Positions 11,371 to 26,920 of a stretch of 64,000 nucleotides of DNA are shown here, piece by piece. The DNA comes from Glycine soja. Lineage: Eukaryota; Streptophyta; Magnoliopsida; Fabales; Fabaceae. Both the position numbers and the translations under genes were made by a program. Location: NCBI RefSeq assembly GCF_004193775.1, contig NC_041008.1, forward strand, positions 4,852,731 through 4,916,730. The letters are read 5' to 3'. The number at the start of each line of letters is the position of its first letter. The stretch's first letter is position 1. The notes beneath the pieces are model-generated. The model made no database searches. It had not been told where the DNA came from and was given only the letters and a program-made list of their open reading frames with translations.

Positions 11371-14300
11371 CTTAATAGTTTAGTTAAAAAATTTACTTAT
11401 AATTTTACACTATTTTTTATTATAATTAAAAAATTGTTTTTTAATTAATTTTAAAACTAAATTTATTATAATTTTATCTTAGAATGAATAATGTAAGAAA
11501 TTCAACTCAATTTACTCTTTATTTATATATTTTAATTTAATTTTATTTTTAAACAATATAAGACTAAAATATTTCTTAATATTTATCGATACTATAAAAA
11601 TATTAACGTTGCACTATACAAAAATTAAATTATAAAGTTAACATCAATTTAATAGGCATGATTCGTTTATTTTTATACATAGGAAATTATAGGTATGATA
11701 TGATAGGTAACACGTCTTAAATTTTATAGGGAATCAAACTTGAGAAACTTTGATGTTGTTTAAGTCTCAAATCATAGATTAATAGTATAGTCGACTTAGT
11801 TGAAGCTCATATAAATATTTTAAAATTTTATTGAAAAGTCAAAAGTACTAATGAAGATTTATAAAGAAAGTTTAATGTTTTATATTATTATTTAATTATA
11901 AATTACTGTTTAAATTATTTTAAAATTTAATAATTTTATCATATATGATATGTTATGATTGGATGATTACGTTAAAAAAATTATATTAATAACATAATAT
12001 TTTTTCTCTTATAAAAAAGGTTAATATCATCAATATTTATATTTTTAAAAATTAACATTTTATATTAATCAAAATTTAATGTGTCGTCCTGGCTTGACTG
12101 TTTGAAAGACGTATTTGGAATTTTATTTACTCAACATTCAATTTTTTTTCCAATAGAATCGATTGGCCAATCGAGATGTTTCTTTCATTTAGTTTCATCA
12201 ACTTTAATTTCCATGTTTTTTAAACCATAATTAAAAATTGTACTACATTGACGTTGAATCAAAAGTTAGTAAAACAAAATAGCTTGACGATAAATGTATG
12301 AATCTAGGAAGTTTGGGATGCATTTGCCTTCTCCCGATACATCCAAAGTGATCCCTGAAATGGTGAGATCCACCATCATCAATATTTAGAAAAGCATCCA
12401 GATTGTAAGGTTTTCATAAAATTATATGATATCCACTTGTGCCACCACAATTTTTTTTTTAAAGATCGAGTATGGCCAGGCACAAAAAAGGACCAGAAAA
12501 TCAAATATTTAGCATACGTATTTTCAATTCATTTTGAAAGAACAAGTAAACTACCATGAGTTTTTTCTTTCATGTGATTTTATGAACTTTCAATGCTTCT
12601 AATTAATGCAAAGGTTTAAGAAGAATTACATTGAATGCTAGTAAAATCATTTTCCCTTGAAACATTAAAATTATGTAGAAGTTTTTTTTTTTTCCTTAAG
12701 AGATTACCGTACCTCCCAATTCACTTGACTCAAAGACAAATTCTATTCATGACTACATTCAGTCTAAAAAAATTTTACACCCCAGAAAAATAAAAAAATA
12801 TCATTGTATCAATCATTTATGTTCACTATAAATATATATCCATTTTTTTAATCTTTTTTCCCATCTTATTTTTTATTTTTTTATTATAATATTTATCATA
12901 TTATATATCTTTTTATTTTCACCGTAATTCACCTAAAATAAGGTAGACATTGATTATTTTTCATATGTAATTATAGGAAGCTAGAAGACATTTGCTCTGA
13001 GCCTCTGACACAACTGATTTATACACTTTTGACTTCCATCATGTGAGTATTTAACCATGTCTATTGGTTATCAAGTATCAACTGATGTTTGCCCATGTTG
13101 GGATAAAAACTTAATAACGGGAAAGAAAACTACCATTCACGTTTTTCATAATTTAAAATAAAAAAATCAACTTATTATAAGAATAATTAATCTTAATCAT
13201 TATATTTCAAGAAAATAAATAATAAAAATAAAAAACTCAGAATTATCTTAAAATAAGTTTATTTTTCTTCATTAAAAATGTTATTATAATATAAATCCAA
13301 ACTAATTATTATAGTATGCACATGAATACTAAGAGTTCATAACGCAATTAGGACACCATGCAAATGTAAAATTCACCATTATAAGTATTTGAAACCAAGG
13401 TGTAGTTTGGTGCTTAGATCAATTCATAGATTTGACCATCCTAATCGAGCTTACTACAAAAAGAAAAACAAACAATTTGGTTTGAATATCCGGTTCATCT
13501 TGAAAAGAAAAAATATTTTTTTTATAATGACAACAATAAAACTAAACTTAATATTTTGTACAAATTACTTAAACTTTTATCACTAGGCCTCTACTCCAGA
13601 GGATGAAAGGAAAAGGAAAAGAAAAACTGAACTTCCATTAATGTAAAAGTAAAGATACATGAATCTTTTATAATTTTATATATACTTCATCAATATTTTT
13701 AATTTTTCTCTATTTTTTTTATCACATTATAAATCCTACCATATTTATATTTTTTTTTTCACTCCCTCTATAAACATTAGATAGCATATTGGATATATAT
13801 CAAACATTTTTCTTATTCCTTAATGTAGGAGTAATATTGACTTGAGGGTGGGTTAAAGATTTTCAAACTTACAAAATGGACCCAACTTATTTTTTTGATG
13901 TAAAAAAGAATATTATTGACATATATTTTTTTTTCATTTTACTTTGATCCTATTTATTTATTTTATTTCTCATCACATCACTTAATTTATAATATTTATC
14001 AAATTTTCAAACTTATACTCTTTTTTCTTTTTCTCTTTTTTTCAATCTGTACAGCTAAAAAATAAGGTATACCTCAATAGTTTTCCAATGTAAAACACAA
14101 TTTAAACACAAAATTAGATTGTGTTTGTTTTTAGGGAGCCGGAGAGAAATTAGAGAAAAATAATATTAATTTTATATAAAATTCATATTTTTTACATTCT
14201 ATTTTAATTAAAATATTTATTTTGTTATTTCATATTCTCTATTTTTGTTATCTAAAGAATTAAGTATGTATTTGATTTATCATTGTGAGTCTCCGAGACA

Positions 14301-17210
14301 AACCCTTGAATTGAAAACTACGAATTCATGTTTTTTTTTTTTATAAATATGTATAAGAATGTGTGTTCATTTAATATAATATTAACACAGACCCATCCTA
14401 AAAATTTATATTAAAAAAATAGAAGAAGTTGAAGCAAATCCCATCTTGATTTATGTCCCTGGTGATCGAGATCCACCCTAACCTTACATCACAAATGTAC
14501 CCAATTTAAGGCACCTCACCTCTGACATCGTCCTATGTCTATGCTGTCATGTGTCATCCAACCATTATTACTCAGTCGCATCTTCCTCATCATCGTGTCC
14601 AGTTTAAGCCACCATGCTACACACGCATCCTTGTAAGAAAAAAAAAAAATGTCTTGTTTATAAAGTTACTAAATATTTCATCGTTATAAGTGCAGGACAT
14701 TATAATCCTTTCATTCATTATATACAAGAAATAAATATTCCATATTTACAATCTTTCTTTTTTTTTTTTTAATTTGACTGCCTATATTTACAATCTTAAG
14801 AGACTACATGGTTAATATATTTTTCTGGAATCAAAGCGTCTCTAACATTGTTTTATGGACTAATTTGGGTTTTCACCCATTACATCGATTTTTATTTTTT
14901 TTCTATACAAGGGAACCAATTACATTGAATGTGAGAAAAACTAAAATATTATAGTATGTATGAATATAAGGAGTCACTACAGTCAATCAATTTTGTTTAT
15001 TAGTATTAAGAAGACATCTCCATAAAGACTATTTTTTTTTTTGTATTCATATGTCCATAAAGACTATATTGCCAATTACCAAATACTTGTAAATTAATTA
15101 TTTAAACGCAGTCAAATGAATTAAAGAAAGATATATAGAGCACAAAAAAGAAAGAATTATAGAGAAGACCAGGATTTAAATAAATCAAGATCAAAATTGA
15201 TAACTTCTAGAAATTAATTAATTTCACCACTGTAAGCAAACGAATATGTAAAAATTTGCTACTTGTCAAATCTTAATTTATTTTGAACGTTAATTATCCT
15301 CAAGTGATTTTTTTTCCTTTAAGAATTCAATTTTACTTTTTGCAGTAATTATATCAAACTAGACACATTATTAAGTTTTATGGCAATAATTTAGTAATTC
15401 CTCGAGAGATCTAAATTATTTTCTTGATTTAGAGTCTCAAGTTGAAATTTTTATTTTTGTTAAGACTTATGTTTACCTTTTAGCGTGCAGTGTGGTTTAC
15501 TTTAATTTTTGCTTAAAATTATTTGAATCTAATATAAAAATTATATGCAATTGGATTTGAATTTAATATCAAATTCAAATCAATCTTTAGAGGTTTTTTT
15601 CTAATAATTAAAAAGAATTACTGTAAAAAATGTCATGAAATAGATAATAGACGATTGTCACTTGTAATATAGCCTTTTTTAATAGTATTAAATTAATAAT
15701 ATCAATATTCAGTGTGAGTATTGGTGGTATAATATATAATATTAAAATATATTGTATTGATAAATATATTTCTAGTATTATCATTCTAGTTTCTATTATT
15801 AAAAAAACATTATAATAAATAATATAAATATTATATAGTATTACATGTAACTATAAATATTTTAATATAAATAAATAATTGTGATTCGGTTCTATTACGT
15901 AGACACCAACCGCAAATCGAAATCGGGTTTAACCATAAATCAATTTAATTGAATTCAAAAAAATATTGGTTTGCTTTGGTTTTCGGATTTTTTTAAGTGG
16001 TGTTATGATTTTTATTTTGAGTTAGTTTGCATATGAACATTACTACTTCTAGTTCTTTCCTATATAGAAGTTATTGTGAAAAATAAAAGACCCATTAAAT
16101 TCACAGGAGTCAAGAATTTTAAAATTAATCAAAATTATCAAACATTAATGAAAGACAAATTTAATGTTTTTAATATTTGAATTTATTTTTATTAACATAT
16201 ATCTTAAAAAGTAGAACGATAATTTTGTATTATAAAAAAATAGTAAAAATTTAGTGATCTAACGGAAAAGTGAAAAGAAAATACAAATACTATGGGTATT
16301 CTCTTAATATAATAAATCATCGAGCGGATATATTAACTTACGTGAAATTGTTTTATTTTAACCAAAAGATAAAGTTTTATTACTGATAATAATCATATTC
16401 GATTGAAACAAAATTATTTTTTATCTCTAACAAGGGATACAAGTGATTTCAAAAAAATTACTTGATCTAATGAAAAATAACACAGAAAAAATAATAAGTG
16501 ACCACTTACCTGTGACAAAGGTTTTCATCTCAACCCTGCTTAAAAAATCAGGTTTGGAGTGGGTGATAAAACGATTCCATGATTGTATTCTTTTTTCTCA
16601 ATGTTTCTCTCAAATCAGATAACACATTTTTTTTTATAATTTTTAATTGATTTCCTCTTTTCTTTGTTTTTTTTTTTTATATTTTTTCTTACTTTCTCTG
16701 CTTATTCGATCAAGACTTACCTATTACGAAAGAAAATATAGACGAGAAATAAAGATTGGAATGTGAAAAAAGTGGAGAAAAAAACAAAGATGAAGCTAGG
16801 ACTAGAAGAGTTTTACAAAAAAAGAAAGATTGGAGAGTTTAAAAAGCGATCGATTTTTGCCTAACAGCATAACTATACCAGACGCCCGTTTATTTGCTGC
16901 AGTGGTCCCAATTACAGTAAAATAAAAAAGACCCAATATTAAAAGAAGAAGACAGACATGGAGGGAGAGAGAAAAAACATCTTAGTAACATTAATTAGCA
17001 TGAGAAATAAATATGTTGTTTACAGAAAGAAAAAACTTAAATCCTATTAATAAAGAATAATTTCTTATTTTCCAAACGAATTTCTATTGTTGTCATGATA
17101 ATACTAGTCTCAGAAAACTCTTATCATTTAATCATGTAGAGTTAAGTGTATTACTATATATTTTTGTTCTTTTAAAAATTTGATGATCAATTTAGTTAGT
17201 TAAAAATTTA
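11371..17210. other. AT-rich intergenic sequence with decayed repeats
   Basis: No gene is supported. It includes one copy of a dispersed AT-rich family (13700-13815), and a moderately complex stretch at about 14440-14640 with no open frame that I recognise. The rest is poly-A/poly-T and low-complexity sequence. Confidence 0.55.
13700..13815 (+). repeat. Dispersed AT-rich repeat, copy 1
   Basis: The block around ttatcacattataaatccta, then CATATTTATATTTTTT, a CTCTATAAACATTAGATAG-like middle and ATATATCAAACATTTTTC, has counterparts in the same order at 19620-19715 and, more diverged, at 39668-39760. Order and spacing are conserved, so this is a dispersed family and not chance AT-richness. Confidence 0.55.
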
Positions 17211-17214
17211 AAGG

Positions 17215-17520
17215 ATAAAATATGTTTTTGTTTCTAAAAATAATAATTAATTTAGCATTATTTTTTTAAAAAAACTGTCTATTTTTTGTCTCTCTATTTT
17301 CTGTTTTTTTTTTTATATCTCAAATGCTATTTAAACGTCTTTTCATTGGTTTACAAATCACTATTTAAAACATTTTAAAGGATCAAAAGTAATATACTTC
17401 AAATTTAGAAGCATAAAAAACAAACTTTTCAAAATTAGAGGGACAAAAAGTGAACAATTTTTTTTAAAAGGAATAAAATTGAACTTTGAAAATTTTAGAG
17501 GAAAAAAAGATTGATATCAC
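17215..17520. mobile_element. Foldback repeat of the 'gggacaaaaa' type
   Basis: The left arm (ggataaaatatgtttttgtt, then TGTCTCTCTATTTTCTG) is matched in inverse by a right arm with gagggacaaaaagtgaac and GAGGAAAAAAAGATTGATATCAC. It resembles the noncoding palindromic elements common in legume intergenic DNA. No protein is encoded, and the ends are approximate. Confidence 0.4.
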
Positions 17521-20500
17521 ACATATGAAATTTTTTAATTTGATTTTTTATTATAGTCAAATTTAAACACAAATAATTGTGAACATTTTGAATTACCAGC
17601 ATAAATTAATATCATAATAATTATTTATTACTAGAAAAAGCCTCAATGCATTTTATATGAATTATAGGACTTTTTTATATAAAAAATATTTATGTATCCA
17701 AAAGACAATGTTATTTTAATAGGATAAAATTACTGTGTACAAAAAAGTTTCCTTGTCTGACTATTCAACATAATTATAAATTCAAAACTTGAATTCAATA
17801 TCAATAGTTGGACTGAAATAATTCCGCATTTATTGATCACATACTCCGTAATCCTGATAAATAAATGCTTACTACTACTATACATTATTATTATTTTTAC
17901 AAATACTACTACATTATATTAGGAATGATGTATTGCCTTTTAAAATAATATTAATTAGGAATGATGTATCAATCTCATCGTTTTAGTTTTACAATAGATC
18001 TTTTGGGTGTAGCTTCGTCTTGTTATTGGAGATTCTTCTGTGGGTTGGTAATTAAAATCTGTAGTTCTGCCATCTGTTTGATTCACCCAGGGAAAATTAT
18101 TCGTCTTCTAGATTCCTTTAGCCTATTGCGCACAAATTTTACAATCTTTATTGGTAACATGAAATACTAATTTTAAGTTAGTTAGAGTTTGAATTATTAT
18201 TTCCTGTTAATTCCTTAAAATATAGACATCTATTTAAGAATTTCTATTTTTTCAATAGATATTTTTTTATACATATAGACTCAGAGATTAAATCTCCTAA
18301 TTACATAATTAAGGGACATGATTATTATATCAGTCAATCATATTATTTTTAAGAATAATAAAAATATATTTATTGTTCTTGATACTTATGGTCTATAGAT
18401 CAAGGGTGAAAAAAGAGCATTAGTCAAATATGCATTAGTAATGCCGCATTAGGCGATGAGATCATATATATGCACAAAATGATCATGCAACTGTCAAAGG
18501 GATCGTTCGTGCTCAACAAAATATTAATAAAAATTTCTCATTGAAGGTGTTTTATCCCCTTAACTCTTCCGCTACTTAGCACCTTTTATCTCATGGAATA
18601 AATGTTCTGCTAGTTATAATCTTCAAATTAACTTTACGCAAAGTAGATGCCATTCTTAACTTGCATTCACCAATATATATTACTCCTTCACACTACAGTC
18701 TACAGTTCATATAAATATCATCAGAAGATGTATCAGTTAATTATAATAAACCTTCTCAATTCTTTCTTAATTTTAAACTAGGTATCATATCTTACGTACC
18801 AGCATATGAAAATGGAAGAATATATTAGAAATTAAAAAAAGTTATCAGTTCATAAGAAGATTGTCCTTATTAATATTATTATAACCATGCAAACCAACTA
18901 ACCATTATCTTTCTGGGGTTAAGAAAAAACTCAATATATTTCGCATGTTTATGCTACAATTATCATCATATCTTCGCATAAAAACACGTATAGAAACATG
19001 TATATCCATCTATGCGATATATATGGTCAACTATTAATAAGAAATAGATTAGAGAATCAGTGACAAAATTCATATTCGAGATTGGACTCTTCATTATTTT
19101 TATAATGGTGAAACAATAAAAAGATATATTACTTTTTTGTGATGCACTAATGGCACGTAAATGCAAACGCACGCGTGTGATTTGTGTATTCGCATTTGAC
19201 CAGAGGGAAGAACTAAAAGTCCTCACCAAAGTTGATTAGTTTTTGAAAATCATGAGTTTTTGGGTTGAATGGAAATCTCATAGCTATTGGGAGAGCAATT
19301 AAATTAGCAGGAATGCTGTCTGCAGATTAATTAGATTGCACATTCCTTTTGTAGACGTTTCGAATTTGTTTTTGTCCGTTTTCTGCTATTAAGTATCTCT
19401 CTTATGAGATTTTTACTTATGACTTATCAGAGTTAGTTTCATATATATGACTTCCGATTATAAAAGTTTCCTATTTTTTCAGAAAAAAAAAATACGAACA
19501 CGTACACAAAATTATATAATCACAAACCTTGACCTTGATTATCAAGCATAAATAAAATGACCTAGGAGGTGTAATAGTGACATTTTCTTCAAGCACTTAT
19601 TTTAAATATTATAATAATATTTTTTTTATCACATCATAAATCATATTATATTTATATTTTTTTTCTCTTTCTAGATGTTGCATAAGAATTTGGGATGTCC
19701 ATCAAACTTTTTCCTTGCAAGATACATAATAAGGTGCCTCTCAAGTAAAAACAATGACTACATCTGCTCCAAAATAAGGATCCCATTTAGGAAAAAATTT
19801 ACCTCAAAATAAATGTTGCACTTATTTTTTCAATGTAATATTAATTGTTCTTTTTTATAAATATCCCTAATAAATGTCATTTTAATTTTTTATATTAATA
19901 ATACTCCCTCTCGACTATATATAAGTAAAAATAACTAATTTTATATTAATTAAAAAAATTAGTTCACATTATTTAATTTTATTAACCTCAAATAAAAAAT
20001 ATGATTATTTTTAAAATATTTTTCATTGGAACTTATTATTGTGAATAAAAAAGAATCATTAGAATTAAATGAAGAGTATTTTAATAATGACAGTATTAAA
20101 TAAGATAAAATTAATTAGATTTACTTATATTTATTTTCAACGTGTAAAATCATTTTTTTGCTTATATATAAGTCTAAAGGAAATACTTTCTTTCAACTAT
20201 TTAATAAAATTAATTTTGTAAAATTATCACTCTTTTATTTATTTATTAACTTTTTTTAGACTGTAAAATGCCGTAAAATCACAATAGAAGGATTATATAA
20301 GAGTAGAGAAACCAAGAACATAATAGCATTAAAAAAACAAGAGGAGAGAAGAGAAGGAAAATATAACCCTTTTATTGTGTTTAAAAAGGTCAAATTATTC
20401 TCGATAAGTATAAAATTGATATTATAATGTTAAATAAGCGAAAACAATAATAATTTATATATTTTAGACAGAGGTTATAAGGCCAATTAAAATAAACTTT

Positions 20501-23500
20501 AATACAACTTAAAACAAGTAATAAAGTTGGTCAAATATGACATTGATGTCATTAAAAACGGAAATTATTTCCAGATAAAATGGTAACTTAAAAATCACAC
20601 ATTTTCAGATTAATTTTGGAGAATAAAAAAAAAGTAGAGAGAAGAAGATGAAAAGTGTTGTTGATTTCAATATTTTTTCAAACAATCACAGGTGTAAAGG
20701 GGAGATATATGAATTTAAGTGTAAGAATAATAACATTTAAAAAGAAATAAAGTTGAATGAGACACCTTATATATTATCTTGTCCAATTTTATTCGACTCA
20801 TCAATGGGACCCTATGGGAATGTTTGTGAACCTCTGTAAATCATATAACTATGAGATCGAATTTACCTTTTTTGTAGTGTGATAATGATTGGAAATTTGA
20901 AGGCTAGTTAAAAAATCTAACACAGTTAATTATTTTGTTTGGATAATACTTCCCCTCATTTATTTAAAATAAGTACAAAATTTATATACATATACAAGTA
21001 AGTTTTAGCCTAAGCAGTGTTGAACCATCCTTTTAAATTTGACACATTTAATTTTCTAAGTCAATTCATTGAAAACAATTGCGCTCGTTACACAACAAGA
21101 AGTTGACGGTCATAAATTAATCACGTACATTTCTTTAAGCATTTGCAAAATACTACTCACTAAACATACAACAAAATATTATTATTATTATTATACTTTG
21201 ACTAATAACAACACCGAAACATTGTTATTTTAACCTAAACTTCGTGGGATGCCTCAAAGAACAATCTTGAATGCATAATGACCCTCTTGTGGGTATAATG
21301 CATTTTGACATTTTCATCAATGTTGCACTCATGAAAATCCTTCTCTCTATGACTGACCCAAATTTGTCAATAATTAAATCCTGGTTCCACAGTGTTTGAC
21401 ACAATAATAACATGGGGACAAAAACCTGGCTAGAGGACAGACCAATAACATTGGGGTACTTCTACTGTGGAGAAATTGTTGTAGTGGCATTGGTTGGGGA
21501 AAGGCCAAACCTTCCACTCTTTCACTAATGTGCCTTCGGCACAATCACATATACACCAAAACAAGTGGAGTTTAATCATGTAAACTCTTCACATTAATTA
21601 TTAAGACACCACCATTAGGAAGGACCATTATTGCCAACAATTATGCAATTTATTTTTCATTGAGATATGGAATGACTTTTGCCCCCTCTTATGGGCTACG
21701 CTTTTTTGTTTTTTTTAATAACGTGTTTTTCTTTTGACCCTTTTAATATAAATGTGTAAATATAAATAGGGTTGCCAAATCAATAAATAGCAAAAGCCGC
21801 ATTAACCATATCATATAAATTCCATTCAGCTGATCTGTAGATTCCATTTAGATTAGGGATCAGATCCCTCCATTAATCAAAGATTAGCGATTGGATCATT
21901 TGGTAATAATTTCTTTGAATATTGCTAATTTTGTCCTCGTGACTTGACCTGACCTAAGTGATTCTATTCCCCCAAAATTAATTTTTTAATTTTTCGCATA
22001 AAGCCAGTATCTTGGGGGAATCTTTTCAATTCTTCCGATCATTAATTTGGATTGGGCTGTGAAAATAGACCCTTTTTCTTCTCTATTGTCTCTATGGCTC
22101 AAATGGGTAGAGAGAGAGAGAGTTGACCTCATTTTCCTATTTGCACACAATGCATTGCTTGCCTTTAGCTAGGGACATAAATACAGTTTTGGTGGGGCAA
22201 GTGATTTGAATGCATACCCCATGTGTAGACCAAATCAGTTTGTGTTTCTTCGCTTCCCCAAACCGTACACATCACACATGATGAAGCACGACATAGGCAC
22301 ATTAATTCTCAGGTTTGGTTTCTTTTTATTTTTTATTTTTTGGCTAATCACTTTCTTTTTGACATTGGTCAATTCTACTATTTTTGTGTGTGTGTGTGTG
22401 GTAATTGGGGTTTGATTCATCTAGCTTTTGGTGCAATTGATGTCGGAATTTCATGTTAAAAACATGTGAAGACAATCATGGGCAATTGGGTTAATATGAG
22501 CACTCTCTCCCATACTACTCCATGGGTGGTGGGTGGGTTAGCACTTAGCACCATGGCTTACTAATTTTAAGAATGAATGTGTGGGACCCATTTCTCTTCC
22601 TTTTTTCACTTCCTATTCTATAACTTTCTAAACCACACATTTCATTATGTTTTCAGCTGAAAGGCAAGGATGTTTGAATATTATCGTCTTTTGAGCAAAA
22701 ATGTGGATTTTATATTGAATAAGACTTGAAACGTCATTGACTTTTCCAGAGAATTAGATGCTTAAACGTGGGTTTGCTTTTCAATTAGACATTATTGTCA
22801 TTTTTTTAACATAAAAGTTAGGGAATAGAATTACTTGTCTCGTACCAATTAGATATTTTTATATTTAAATTTGAGTCATGCAATGTTGTAAGTAAAAAGT
22901 ACTGTAAGAAGCTAATTCAATTCATGAATAGAAAGTTCTCTCTCTCACACACACACACAGTGACGAATCAAACTTTAATTAGTGTGTTTGAGAGACTTAA
23001 CTAGAAATTTTCATTTGTTGATAACGAATTACAATTTTTTTATTTTGTGCTATTAACCATGTACGGAAACTGATATTTGTATGTTACTGCATATTATTAA
23101 TATTTTATTACTAGGGATCCAAGAGGCTTGGACACTAACATAGGATAATACAATAATAGAACCAAATTTGATGCGTCGTGTTACATACGACTCATTCTTT
23201 GAAGTATATATACATTACATTATACAAAGATGGGAAACTTCTTTCATTCATTCATGAAAAAATGTACATTGTTCGTAGCCAGATATCTTTAAATTTCATA
23301 TACTTCAAAATACTTTGTAAAATACATAAAAAATTGTATAACAAATCATTAATACTACTACTATAAAAACAAAATGATTTGCATTTTAAATTATCTTAAA
23401 AATAATTTTATTTACGTATTAGTAAAATAAAATAAGGAATTGCAACTGACCTCTTTGTGTGTAACGAAAATATACAACTTTTAAAGTCGTAAGTTTTCCA

Positions 23501-25010
23501 TGATCATGCAATATATTATAAATTTAATGTTTAGGTGTATTAAAAACTATTGTTTGTCATGATATAAACTATAATTTTATTTAATCACAATATATTTATC
23601 TTTATATCAATTTATATATGATAAACAAATTATTATTAAAGTTGTCATGTGATTTTGATTTTATTTAAACTTTTTCAATTTATCACTTCATTTAATTTAA
23701 ATTTATTAAAATTTTATTTATGTGCCGTATATGTTTCTTGACTTTTTTATGCTTGTAGCCTTTCAAATTTTATTCTATTTTTTAAAAATTCTACTTTAAA
23801 AAAAATATATAACATGAAAAAATCAAAAGAGAATTTGGATACGTAAATTCAAATAAATGAAAAGCAATAAACACTACACGATTCTGTATTTTTATTTTAT
23901 ATATAATTAAAAGATGTTTTTATAATTTATTAAAAATTGATATATTTTTAATTACTATTTATTTATAAATTAAAAAATAACAAAAATTAAAAATTAAAAT
24001 GTGTGTGTGTGTAGTATTATACATAGGTAGATACATGTAAATGAGGAAGATAGTGTCGATTTAAATAATAATGGTCCATGAGTACAATAAGAGGAAAGAG
24101 TTCAAATTATAATCAATACGCATGTTATTATCCAGATAGATATAGATAGATCAGGATGAGGATGTCTATTTTTTTCTGGTAAAAAAAAGTTTAGATTAGG
24201 ATGATGATGTCTATTTAAAGATCATTGTCTGTTTGAACAATAAGATTAAAGAATTTAAATTATAATAAACAATAATGTTAAATTAGTAATTTTTTATTTT
24301 TATCCATGGTAATTTTTTTTTTCTTATTTTATATAATTATTTTTTAATTTGATATTTTCTAGAATTCGTATGTGCATCTAAAGTGCACATAAATAGGGTT
24401 TTTTTTTTTTTAATCTTTTACAATTCTTAACTCATTTCAATATAGATTGATTTCATTCCCAGCCCATCGAACTCTAGTCCAGAAAATTATGGCAGAAAAG
24501 CCCACTTCTTATATATTGATTGACACTATCTTAATGCTTGTTTAGTTTAATACTGTATTTTTTTTCAGAAATGATTTATTTTTAATTTTTTGAAGGGTTT
24601 GTAAAAAAATATTATTCTCTGAAATTTATGTGATTTTAAACATGCCCTTAAAGGTTAAGCTAAGGCCAAATTACTAAATAAAAATTAAAAAACTTTAACT
24701 ACATGTTATTCTTCTATTGTAATCAATGTACAATATTTTGATCCTGGAAATTATAAAATATTAATGATTTTAAGATTAAAAAAAAGAAGCATTTAAAGAT
24801 ATAGGAAAAAGTTAATATAAAGTTTAAAATAACGATAAAGAAATGTCAGTGACACCCTAAAATTTTTAACACTCTTTTAATATTCTCTACATGATTGACT
24901 GATTTTTTTTTAAAAAAAAATTATCAATTTTGATAGGTTTTAGATCTAGATTAGAAAAGAAAATCATTAAATGAGAAGTCAAATTTAACAAAAAGTGTGT
25001 TTCCAATAAA
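17521..25010. other. AT-rich intergenic sequence between ARF and XPO2
   Basis: I see no supported gene. It contains a second copy of the dispersed repeat at 19620-19715, short (GT)n and (CA)n runs near 22385, 22943 and 24001, and a moderately complex stretch at 21200-22200 without a credible open frame. A small perfect hairpin, gtgccttcggcac, lies at about 21529-21541 but has only a five-base stem. Confidence 0.55.
19620..19715 (+). repeat. Dispersed AT-rich repeat, copy 2
   Basis: It reads ttatcacatcataaatcata, TTATATTTATATTTTTTTT, CTAGATGTTGCATAAGAATTTGGGATG-like sequence and TCCATCAAACTTTTTCC, in the same order as 13700-13815. It has no coding content. Confidence 0.55.
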
Positions 25011-25029
25011 TTTCAATCAATTACGTAAA

Positions 25030-26920
25030 GTGTTGAGTTAAAATTTACTTTAAAATGCAAGTTTACACAAATGACTGCACCGAAGATATGGATTACAATT
25101 TGCTCACAGGCATGCATGCTGAAACAGCAGGAAAATAGGAAAATGGGAATGGGAAGAAGCATGAAAAAATTTACATTAAGATCCCAACAGACCAAATCGC
25201 ACTTCAAGACACATGCTTACAGTGTTCAAAATGGGACCGATAGGAAATTCAGTTCAGCATTCATGGCACTGACAAAAATGGATGATGATAATAGCCACCA
25301 AAACCTCCTTGTTTCAATGCAAGAAGTACCTTTAGCTAGCTCATAAATGTTGAAGAAGGCTGAGGGACCCGGACAGTAATTCCTCATTGTATTCCAGCAT
25401 TCAATCCTGACAAGTATGATGAAAATACCTTACTAGACAAATCACTCGATTGACTCATTAATCATGATCAAACAAGGCCTAAATTAGATAAAATAAACTC
25501 TTGTAAGAAAAAAAAAAAAAATTCACAAGTTATATACCTGAAGTCTTCTAAAAGTTCTTTCATGCGACTTCTCTAAAAGTTAACGTCCATAACTTGATTT
25601 TAACGTATGAGAAAAGTTTGATTCAATTACTTTCCTATTTATTTTTTTAAAAGTGTTTGTGGAGAAGCTTTGTCTAAATTGGGTGACAGAGTATAACAAA
25701 ATTACAAGACAGCAGCACACAGCACCAGAGAAAACATTTCCTGTCATTCTGATATCAACCACAGAATACTCCTCATGCTAAGAGACTGATTTGAGAAAAT
25801 GTTTCTGTTTTCATTTTCAAAGTCCACTTTTAATTACAAAAATATCTCCTTGTTTTCATTTCATTTTTGAGAAAACAATTTCCTATTCAAAACTTTGAAA
25901 TAGAAAAAAATATGAAAATAAGGTAACATTTGTTTAATAAATACATAAAAATAAAAACCAAATTTTTCCTAAAAAACAACAGTTCGTAAAACTTTCGGTA
26001 AGCAAATCCCATAAACAATCCATGGATGGGAGCAAACAACTTTTCAGCCAGTGAAGAAATAAAAAGATTGATTAAGCATATGGTTAAACAAAAAGAATGA
26101 GAAAGCACAAAGAACCATATGGAGCTTGTTCGTGTGTTTTAGGTAGCAAAATTCAGCTGCCTTAGAGATTGAGGAATTGATAAACCACAATAATTGCAGA
26201 CTATGAAAGTCAATGATGAGCATTACAGAAAATGCTGGGCTACTGCAATAAGGTTCACATTCCAATCTTTCATCCTGACATCAATTAAAAAGTTTTCCGC
26301 AAGTTTTTTTTGTTAAATCCTCAGTAAAGTAACAATTTTTACAGCAACATGGCAATTATCCCTTGTTTGTTTGGGTGTAAATAGAGTGGAAATACATAGG
26401 AAGGAGGGACAAAGGGTAGAAATACTAAATTTTCACCATTGTTGGAAAGGTAAAAAAAAAGGAGAGAAGCTATTTCTGTTGGGGACCTACTAGAAAATAC
26501 TTTCTAAATTGGAACGAAATGGGAGGGACATGATCTCTCTTTTTTCACTATATTTCTATCCTTACTATTTTTTTTCCTCTCTATTTCATTCCTTATCCAA
26601 GCAAAGCATTAGTGTTCTACCTAGCCAAGCGAAACCAGCCAAGAGAGGGAAATGTACTAAGAATGATCCCATAGCTTCCAGAGTTACATATACCCCATTA
26701 TTGTGAATTTCGATCCTTAGAAGGCAGCATAACAAATATATTGATGATTAAAAAAAAATGTTTGTTAACAATGAAAGCAGATAAAATTACAGCAATAACA
26801 AAGAAGCAAAATTCCACTCTAAAAAGGGGTCAAGCATTGATAAAGCTAGATTGATATTTTAGTCCAAAAGAACTCTGATGAATACAGAATAATAACGGGT
26901 AAAAGGAGAAAGTAACTTAC
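25030..26920 (-). other. Putative spliced 3' UTR of the exportin-2 gene
   Basis: On the minus strand the exportin-2 stop codon TGA is followed at once by GTAAGT, a consensus 5' splice site (26920-26915). Downstream, candidate acceptors precede sequence of higher complexity than the surrounding AT-rich DNA: tgtcag before 26274, ttgcag before 26242 and ttgtcag before 25406. The block 25406-25030 looks like a terminal noncoding exon. This is inference from signals and composition only; retention of the whole stretch as one UTR, or an unrelated noncoding RNA, is possible. Confidence 0.4.

Noticed and set aside
21529..21541. Perfect small hairpin gtgccttcggcac as a possible terminator or miRNA
   Set aside because: A five-base stem is too short for a miRNA precursor, and bacterial-type terminators do not apply here.
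26355..26612. Possible MITE in the exportin-2 3' region
   Set aside because: The candidate arms match only weakly, and the boundaries cannot be set.
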